Assembly (NCBI RefSeq): GCF_033807575.1
Contig: NC_084730.1
Location: 3,641,986-3,705,985 of the forward strand
Source of the DNA: Cydia pomonella
Taxonomy: Eukaryota > Arthropoda > Insecta > Lepidoptera > Tortricidae
Length of the DNA: 64,000 bases
Direction: 5' to 3'
Part shown: piece by piece, positions 1 to 10,200 of the stretch
How the letters are laid out: each line of letters begins with the position of its first letter
Position numbering within the stretch: position 1 is the stretch's first letter
Notes under the pieces: model-generated
The model's database searches: none
What the model was told of the DNA's origin: nothing
Seen by the model: the letters and a program-made list of their open reading frames with translations, nothing else
Position numbers and translations under genes: made by a program

Positions 1-49
1 AGCTTCGTAGGCAGGGTCACTACCCACTAGGCCAAACCGGTCGTCAAAC
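1..49 (-). mobile_element. tRNA-derived SINE, family B (head only, cut by window edge)
   Basis: Reverse complement of the family B head 'ggcctagtgggtagtgaccc'. The body would lie outside the window. Confidence 0.85.
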
Positions 50-1087
50 TTATGAAAGTATGTTCATCCTTTGGTTATGCGGTCGTATCAAAAATACGCG
101 CTGTATAAGCTGTATATTGTTTCATTTGACTCGTTCACAGACTAAATGCAATCATGGCACAAGATAGTGTGGTAAATTTAAATCAACCGATGTGCGAAAA
201 AGGGGAATTCTCTTTGATCATTGTGTAGCCAACAAACACAACACAGTAAATGTTTATGAGTAGTTTCTGAGCATAGTGTCATTAAGAGTCCCCGGCAAAC
301 TCGGCCAAATTTCACCTTACAATATAAATGGACTTTCGTTCTCATTTTAAACTACGTGTTGGATTATAATGCAACTTTGCACATACAATAACATGATGTA
401 TATCTAGTCTTGTAATTAGTTTATATCTCCAGTTTATAAAACAAAAGAAATAGAGCAAAAACAAGTTTTGTATGAAAATCTTAAATTACATGTATACGTA
501 TTTATGCCTGTGATTCGTTTATATAGCTCCAACTTATAAAACAAACGAAATAGAGCAATAAATAGTTTTGTCTGAAAAATTTAATTTTGCTGTATTTTTT
601 TAACTATGTTATCTGAAGCTACATAAACTAATTACAGGCGTATATATACCTTATCCTATTGTAAGTACAAAGTTTCACAGCAATCTAGCTGGTCGTTTTA
701 AAATGAGAGCGTAACTACGTTTTCATGGACAACTGAGCTTGCTGGGGACTCTAAAACAATGTTTTTCTTTTAATTCACTATTTGGCTAATCGAAAAAAGT
801 ACTTTTTCGCACATATGGCAAAAGTTTTATTACATACTTGGGGCAGAAAAGTAAGAAATGTCTCAGATCACATGGAATTGAAGAATAACATATGATCTAA
901 GGCTTTCTTATTTACTGTCCGAGGTGTATACTATTTTTCTGTCCGACGGAGCCGAAAAGCGGCAACTTGTTCAGCGCAGCGGGCCGAAAGTTGACGCTTT
1001 CTGGCTAGAGGGCAGAAAAAAAATAGCTGGAGCTATGTTGCCAATGGACATTTGCTTTTTTTAAACGTTTCAGATTTTTAATATGAC
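50..1087. other. 3' flank/UTR of Pknox, no other gene seen
   Basis: AT-rich sequence. Two short related direct repeats around 425-480 and 510-565 ('cttataaaacaaa.gaaatagagcaa'). I see no coding region other than the Pknox terminal exon. Confidence 0.5.
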
Positions 1088-1203
1088 TTAGTGCATGGGC
1101 TGCTGTATGGGAGGGAAGGTCTCCGGGTCCTCGTTGGCAGCCTCCTGCTCGTCTCCCGAAGGCTCGCCTTCCTGCTCCTCGTCTTCTGAGGATGACAGGA
1201 GAC
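1088..1203 (-). CDS. Pknox: Pknox exon 10: acidic C-terminal tail and stop
   Basis: Acceptor CACTTGCAG. Encodes LLSSSEDEEQEGEPSGDEQE, then AANEDPETFPPIQQPMH and TAA at 1090-1088. Acidic Ser/Glu tail, comparable in character to the C-terminus of vertebrate PREP proteins. The 3' UTR presumably extends below 1088; a possible poly(A) signal on the minus strand is the complement of 'tttatt' at 826-831, which is weak evidence. Confidence 0.9.
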
Positions 1204-4200
1204 CTGCAAGTGAACATGTTTCATAGAATTTTCAAAACACTTGTGAATTGTATATGTGAATAATTAAACAAAAAACAACATTATTTTAGTAGTAATATGG
1301 TTCATTATGGCTATAAACTTGTAGTGGTAATTAGTGAGTTTTGCTTGTCACCTGACGATATGAGTATTGGTGATGACGAGACAATTCTAAGAACTACAAC
1401 ATAAAATATTACTTTGCTAATCCGCGAAAAGATAACGTACTAATCAATCAGTGCTAACCCGTTATACTTACTCGTGCTTGCGTATTTATGCATGCAATTA
1501 ATGTTCCACAGTACACACAGTTTAGTACATTACTACAGAGGCCGGGACGAAAGGGATTGCCGGCCGAAGATATATAGACGGCCGAGCGAGCGAGGTATGT
1601 ATATTGCTTTTCTCAAACATGCAATGAAATAAACAATAAAAAAATCTAAGTTTAATTTTTTAAGAAATTATAAGTAAACAAGACAAAAACTAAAACTAAT
1701 TATAATATATAATACTAAAAATATTACTATTTCGCTATATTTTAACTCCTTTTTAATAGAATACAGATACTTCATATATTTCTATTTATTATCATATTCC
1801 TTTAAAAAGCACGTTTCTGAACGAACCTTTAGAATTGACACTTGTCATTGTTGTCATTTTTAGGGTTCCGTACCCAAACGGTAAAACGGGACCCTATTAC
1901 TAAGACTTCGCTGTCCGTCCGTCCGTCCGTCTGTCACCAGGCTGTATCTCATGAACCGTGATAACAACAAATACTAAAAAGTACGGAACCCTCGGTGGGC
2001 GAGTTCGACTCGCACTTGTCCGGTTTTTTTTAATACGCATGTTTGAGAAAAAATAAATATAACAATCCACTACCGAAAGTACAAAACTCTGGTCGGATGT
2101 AAGTTTTAGAGTATTAATTAATTTAATATAATTACCTGCAGTGAACTGTGGGTTGGAGAGGGCATCAGGCCAGTACCTTTTGCTGATGGAGGATCCATTT
2201 TTGCTCTTTTTGCCACCTGCAAACAACAAAAATACATTGTCAAAGTTTTTGTTAAATATAACATTTTATGGTCCGCCGACTTTTTCTGTAAACAGTCATC
2301 TATTCATCAAGACGATTCTAACAAGTTGATGGTACAATAACATTGTACCATTCGTTACTCCGTAGTACAATAACATTAAAAATTTAAATTCAAAATAAGC
2401 GCAAATATGCACTTAATTTATTAGAAACGGCCAAGAATTATACGAAGAAGGTCGGCCGTTTTCGCGTTTTTTTGCTATAAGCGCCATCTAACCATCAACG
2501 CCTGAATTATGAAACCGCATAGAGAGAAAACAGAAAGGGAACTGAGCAAGCTGGCAGCTAGTCACTGGAGAAGTTCAAAAATAAACCGACAGATGTTGAT
2601 TATGTAGCAATTTTGCTACAATATATATTGGCCACCACATCTATAGCAGATGATTGTTGCAGCGTCGGGTAAAATCAGGTGTTGCGGGGAGGTTGATTGC
2701 AACGTCTGCGGTGACTGAAGAGTCCAATACCAGAGCGGCATCTTCTGCCACAGCAATCACAAACATGACGAGAGTCCAAGGGAGGGTCTAGCAGTGCGGA
2801 CTTTCTGCCTAAGGTTCTCTAACCAGTCATTATCACCGAAATTACATAGGAATGGAAAATGTCAGTTGGATTAGAAACCGGGAAGTGGGTGTAATATTAT
2901 TTATATTTGTTCAAAATCAAAAATATTTAAAAAAGCGCTGGTGCCCTAGCGGTAAGAGCATGCTACTTGCAATTCGGAGGTCGCGGGTTCGAACCCCGGC
3001 TCGTACCAATGAGTTTTTGGGAACTTATGGGCCTAGTTTACCCTCTGGGTTGGAAGGTCGGATGGCAGTCGCTTTCGTAAAAACTAGTGCCTACGCCAAT
3101 TCTCGGGATTAGTTCCAAAGCGGCAAAAAGCCGGGATAACGCGAGAAAGAAGAAGATCAAAATCAAAAATATTTTATTGGAATTTGGATGTAGTGAGTAA
3201 GAAGTGCGTACACGTGCAAAAAATCATAATTCAAATATCGCTTGGGCTCCCCCCTTCCGACGTTTAAGAAGCATGTGTTGCTCGAAGAGTAGAACAGTAA
3301 TATAACTTTGGTAATGATAGGATAGTAATAACTTACCAGGTTTATCAGCGCAATCCAAAATATGTTGCAAAATAGGACGCCGAGCGTTAATACACATGGT
3401 GATGATGTGATGATCCATCATGCCTGCCAGCGCAGTATAACATGGTTTAGGATGGTAATGATGGGATGGTAATGATGAAGATGGTAATAATGTCAAAGGT
3501 AATGATGGCATATTAATGACTTACCAGGCTAGACAGCAGTCTGACATAGGCTTTAAGATGCGACGACGGGCATTGATAAACCAGTTGTTGACTTGAAGTA
3601 GCGGCAGCCTAGTTTATCTAATACAATACTGTATAATGCTATGATGATAACTGACTCAACAGGCTTCTTTAAATAGTTTTGTTTGTCTATTTTTATACTT
3701 TGACGAGCGCAAACAGGCGTGCGGCCCGCCTAATTGTCAAGCTACAACCGTAGCCCATGGGACGCATGCAGTTCAAGTGGAGGGAAGTGGAGTTACAGAT
3801 TAAATAATGATGGGATGGTAATGATAATTTAACTTACCAGGTTTATCAGCGCAGTCTAACATGGGCGGTAAGATGCGACGACGAGCATTGATAAACAAGT
3901 TGTTGACTTGGAGTAGCTTCAGCCTAGTTTGTCAACATACTGTATTATATAATGTACTGCACAACATACTGTATATGCCATGGAATGGCATGGTGGTGGC
4001 ATGTTGATGATGTGTTGACCCATCAGACCTATCAGCGAAGTCTAACGTGGTTAAGGATGGTAAAGATGACAAGGTAATGTAATATACTACGTAACATACT
4101 GTAGATGGCATAGTGATGATGTGATGACCCATCAGGCCTGTCAGCGCAGTCCAACAGGGTTTAGGATGGTAATGATGAAATGGTAACGATGGCATATTAA

Positions 4201-7200
4201 TGTCTTACCAGGCTTTGTCAGCACAGTCTAGCATGGGCTGTAAGATGCGACGACGAGCATTGATAAACCAGTTGTTGACTTGGAGTAGCGTCAACCTAGT
4301 TTGTCAACATACTGTGTTATATAATATACTACGTAACATACTGTAGATGGCATAGTGATGATGTGATGACCCATCAGGCCTGTCAGCGCAGTCCAACATG
4401 GTTAAGGATGGTAATGATGACAAGGTAATGACTTACCAGGCTTGTCAGCACAGTCTAGCATGGGCTGTAAGATGCGACGCCGAGCATTGATAAACCAGTT
4501 GTTGACTTGGAGTAGCGTCAGCCTAGTTTGCGCCGCGAGTGTACGCTTTTCTTCCTCAGTCGGGTATGGGTGCTGAAAAAAGAAAAAGGTAAACTTATCA
4601 TTACGAGTATCACCAAGTTAGGAATCATTTTGACCCAAAAGTCTTTTGTTCAAAATTTAAATTTTGTTTCTAAGTGGTTGTTTTTTTTTTTTTCAAAAAA
4701 CTAACTACTTTTGGTTTATTTCAACATCAAATCGCGTAAATTAAAATCGCGTAAGAACTGTAAATTAAAATAAGAAAATAAGAAGTGTTCCTAGTTTTTC
4801 ATACATATTTTAGGTACCTGTTCTTTATCTGTAACAGTCCATACAAAATTATGTGTAAAAAAAACCGGACAAGTGCGAGTCGTACTCGCCCACCGAGGGT
4901 TTAGTACTTTTTAGTATTTGTTGTTATAGCAGCAACAGAAATACATCGTCTGTGAAAAGTTCAACTGTCTAGCTATCACGGTACATGAGATAAATCCTGG
5001 TGACAGACAGACAGAAAGACGGACGGACAGCGGAGCCTAAGTAATAGGGTCCCGTTTAACCCTTTGGGTACGGAACCCTAAACATCACAAAACTGTCATT
5101 TTCTTCCTTTGAAATAACCCAAAATTTTATAATTTTTTGAATGCCCATTACTCACCACTTGCATGGCGTGCCGCGGGAGGACGCCGCGCTTGCCGTCTCT
5201 GTCTGCCGTCAGCCGTCCCTGTCACTCACCACTAGATGCTGGAACAGCCAGGCGCGCATGACTTGCGTGGCGTGGCGCGGGAGGACGCCGCGCTTGCCGT
5301 CTCTGTCTGCCGTCAGCCGTCCCTGTCACTCACCACTAGATGCTGGAACAGCCAGGCGCGCATGACTTGCGTGGCGTGGCGCGGGAGGACGCCGCGCTTG
5401 CCGTCTCTGTCTGCCGTCAGCCGTCCCTGTCACTCACCACTAGATGCTGGAACAGCCAGGCGCGCATGACTTGCGTGGCGTGGCGCGGGAGGACGCCGCG
5501 CTTGCCGTCTCTGTCTGCCGTCAGCCGTCCCTGTCACTCACCACTAGATGCTGGAACAACCAGGCGCGCATGACTTGCGTGGCGTGGCGCGGGAGGACGC
5601 CGCGCTTGCCGTCTCTGTCTGCCGTCAGCCGTCCCTGTCACTCACCACTAGATGCTGGAACAACCAGGCGCGCATGACTTGCGTGGCGTGGCGCGGGAGG
5701 ACGCCACGCTTGCCGCTGGAGTCATCTTCGTCCTCGGGAGGGGGTGAGCCGGAGACGGAGGAGCAAGAGTTGTTGGAATTCGTTCCTGGAACATGAATAT
5801 TAGTGATCAGCATAAATAAATAAAAATTAATAAACAAAACAGACTCCACAAAATTTTATAGTCTTCTTCATCAGCAGTGCGCAGTGATAAAAATAATAAT
5901 ATTCTTTATTGTGCACAACGAAAACATCGGAACTATGGGAGTAAAACTTTAACAAATCTTGTTAAGCGGACATAAAATAGTGCATACAGCCCTAAAAATA
6001 TTCAAGTCCATAGGGATAGGAATAGTATAGTACTTACAGCCATAAAAATATTTACATTCATAGATATTCGAATATGTTTAAGGCTATAAGCACTCTTTTT
6101 ACGTCCGCTTGATAAGTTTTGTTAAAGTTTTACTCCCATAATTCCGATCACTGTTCATCAGTTCCATGAAATGGTGCTCACCGAGAGAAAATGCACGAAA
6201 TAATAAATAGAAACTTGACAAAATACACAATTTTTTTCTATGTAAAAAACGACTCGTAACTTTATTTTATTGTATTTATAAGCAAATTCCACGCTTCCTG
6301 TATTTTCTATTGAACTCTTAAATTAATAAATATATTAATTATGTTTTCTTAAAGAAACACTACATTGCGCTCCAGAACACTCATAGCTGACTTAGGGTCG
6401 AAGACCGCCAGGCTGAAGTGGGACTGGGCGGGTCACGTCTGCCGCATGCATCCGGATGGTGGGCTAGTATAGCCACCAAGTGGATGCCGCAAGTTAAGGC
6501 GGACGTGGCAGGTCCAGACGGAGATGGCGGGGCGACTTAGACACCTTCATCAGTAATTGGCCAGAAATAGCACAACAACGGGAGCTGTGGAGATCACGGG
6601 GAGAGGCCTTCACCCAGCAGTGGGACGCCATAACGAGCTAACTAAAAAAAAGGAGAAATAAGAATACCTGTGAAAGAATCCGTTGATATCAACCCGGCAC
6701 CGATTTGACTTATTGGCGTGGAACCTTGCACCACGAGCGATTCTGAAAATACAAGGGAGGTATAATATACCTTTTCTCAAACTTGCTATGAAATGATGAC
6801 ATGACTTACGTCAAATTAGGTCCGGAAATACTACATATCAGGTGGCATGAGTGAAGATGATATCATGAATTAATGAATATAAATAAATGACAATATTTTT
6901 ATGTTTGCATAGTTGTTAGCTTCTTTACGCAAAAACGATCGAAAACATTTCGATGTGTTAGATTAGATTATTTTATTTCATGATGTAAGTTTCAATACAA
7001 ATTTGCCTAAGCCAAAATTATAAGAATTCACATCACGATCATCAAAAACTAGAAACTAACATGCAAAAATTCCATAAAAACCATGAAATAATATAATATA
7101 TGATGATTATGTGATGATTGATTTTCGATGATTTGTGATCAAATATCAAATATCAAATATCAAACATTTATTCAGCAAATAGGCCACAGGGGCACTTTTA

Positions 7201-10200
7201 CATGTCCATTTTTACAAACAATAAATTAAAAAAAAAAACAATTACAAATATCGAATCTATGAAATAATAAATACTTTATTAGAGATGTATACTGTCTCTA
7301 AATGTCAAATTACACAAAAAAAACTATGATAAAAAAATAAAACCATAAAATACTAAAATTCTTTAGAGATGTATAAGTCTCTAAGTGTCGGAGATAAAAT
7401 ATAAAAAAATATATTAAATTATCCTTAGAGATGTAGAGGGTCGCCAAGGCTTGAATTCTTATATAAATAATTAAAAGACAAAAAAATTAAAACAGACAAG
7501 AACCGAATGAAGTGTCTCACGTTAATGTCACTCAAAAGTAAAGTTACATACTTTAACATAACCTGTACCCCGTGTAAGCTTAAACAGACCGGTCTCCACA
7601 AACAGCACCCGTTCACGGGTATGACGTGTATCTCAGCCATCGCCTCCCTCAACCTTCATTCGGGAAAGTGGCGACCCGATCAACGACGCCACCGTAAGTA
7701 AAGACTTTTAAGCGAGCATGACATGTTCAAGCTGCCGGGTTGTATTAATATAAATATAATAAATAAAAAAAAGTGAGATACAACATTTGTGCTTGTAAGT
7801 TACATTAAAGACGGCATAGCGCCACATAAACGCGACTACATATTATTCATAAGGAGTGCCTACCTATAAAACTAAATTATAATTATAAAGTGAATAAGGT
7901 ATATCGTAAGAAATACTCACGCGGGTCGGGCCTGGGGGCCGCGAAGGGCAGGTCGGCGAACACGGGGTAGGGCGGCGGCGCCGGCAGCGGAGCCACGGGC
8001 GACTGCTAATCAAATCCGAATGTTTTGCAATCATCCATATAAAAATACATAAAATAGTAGTGTCTATTGTTAACTAAAACGGCGCGTGCCACTACCTGCA
8101 AAAAAAGGGCCCGGTCACTTTAACCGTTTATTTAATTACAACTCCTATGGTAATTGAAATAAGATTCAAAATGAACAAACGGAAAAATAATTTGCGAGTT
8201 CTTGTGTGGTCCCTATACGGTTAGTGAGTGCCGGCGATTCGAACGCTACCGAACCAGTCTAAAATGTGTCCTCGATATGCGTAACAAAGGCGCGTTATCG
8301 GAGAGCGCACCTACACTGGTTTTTTGAGCGTTGGACTAGCCCGCGCTCAGGATTATACGGACCTTATTTTGCAGGTAGTGCCACGCGTGGTTTTAGTTAA
8401 CAATAGACAAAAGATTAGCCGCTTCGGGCCAGCTTCAAATCGAACGACTATATCTGTGACTATCCAAGTTACAGTTCCAAAATTTACTAAAATGATGCAT
8501 GTAAAAAATAACACAATACCTACACAAATTATAAATTAACGTACATTTCATACCTGATACTGTGGGGAATTGGAAGTGCTGGAATGATCGTCTAAGGAGC
8601 CCGAGAGATTATTATTGCTTTCCACGCCACCTGGAATAAGATACTTTTTAGATACTGAGAAACAGAATAAGTTGCGTTGTCTTGTTTCTGATCACTCTGT
8701 CACGCTTGTCTTCTATAAAATAAATAAAAAAGTGAAGTGATATTGTATGTCATTCTAGCTATATTTTACACGTGAAAAATTCAAAACAAAATTTCATCTC
8801 ATACAAAAAGCTCCACTCTGTCACATTTTTTTGAGACTAGAAACAAGACAACTAAAAGAATGTTGATCAAATAAATGAATACAGGTTGCGAGGATAGCCT
8901 ATCTATCAAGTGTGACTGAATCTTCTAAAGTAGGAAATCAAGGATCATGCGCTTTGAAGGGTTTACCATCCTGTGGCCAAAATCGAAAGCTTAAACTTGA
9001 CATTGACATTTCAGTCCAATAAGCAGATGCTGCCCCAATAGTTCATGCTCCCTTGCCCGTTGAAGGGCCTGCCATCTTGTGGCCAAAATCGAAAACTTAA
9101 ACTTGATACTCTTCACGACAAAGCATGTGCTGCCCTATACAGTCACACTCTTTTGCGCGATGTCTGCCATCTTATGGCCAAAATCAACAATTCAAACTTG
9201 ACATTGACTCTTCACGTCAACGTAGGTGCTGCCCTGATGCCCTCTTCTGTCACACACACTCCTTTGCTCGTTTTAGGCTGCCATCTTGTGGCTTAAATCG
9301 AAAACTTAGCTTGCGGCCATCAAGTGGGACCCGGGTATGTCCTTAAACTACGTCCACAAGAGAGGTATGGGCATTGTGAATGTCATCTCGCTCTGTATGG
9401 TAGGGCACAGCACAGCGGATGTCATTCCAGATCTAGAGCAGAAAATCGCAGCCAAATAACACTAGACCCTACTCATAGTGTTGTGTTCCTCTGGAGTTGC
9501 AGGCGTACATAGGCTACGGATACTGCTTACCATCAGGCAGGCCGTATGCTTGTTTGCCACCGACGTAGTATTAAAAAAAAAAGTACCAACCTCCCGTGTA
9601 GTCAGTCCGTAGTAGATTCTCGCTCTGCATCTTCGTCTTCAAACAGGCGATGTAGCGTCCGCAGAAGTCGCGGCATAGCTCCTGCACCTTTTCTAGTTCT
9701 AGCAGGTGGATCCTGAGTACCTATAAGTAAGAATAACAATAAGTCCACTCTAAATCTCCAGCTCTCTAGACCATCGAGGCGAGTCATCATCTCTCAGTCG
9801 TCTCTCGTCTACCAGTTTCGTTTTTAGCCCAGTATTTAGTCCATCGCTTATTCATATCCATATTTATTTCCTATATGCATGAAACACGTCAACACATTAT
9901 AACGATAAAATGAACACTTAATACATTTTCGATCATTATTTATAAAATAAATCGACGACCGGTTTGGCCTAGTGGGTAGTGACCCTGCCTACGAAGCTGA
10001 TGGTCCCGGGTTCAAATCCTGGTAAGGGCATTTATTCGTGTGATGAGCATGGATATTTGTTCCTGAGTCATGGGTGTTTTCTATGTATTTAAGTATTTAT
10101 AAATATGTATATAAGTATTATATATATCGTTGTCTAAGTATCCACAACACAAGCCTCATTGAGCTTACCGTGGGACTTAGTCAATTTGTGTAATAATGTC

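Noticed and set aside
5141..5796. Series of overlapping plus-strand frames encoding a repeated MLEQPGAHDLRGVAR-type peptide
   Set aside because: They are the complement of the minus-strand Pknox exon 7 tandem array. Splice sites, phase and homeodomain homology are all on the minus strand.
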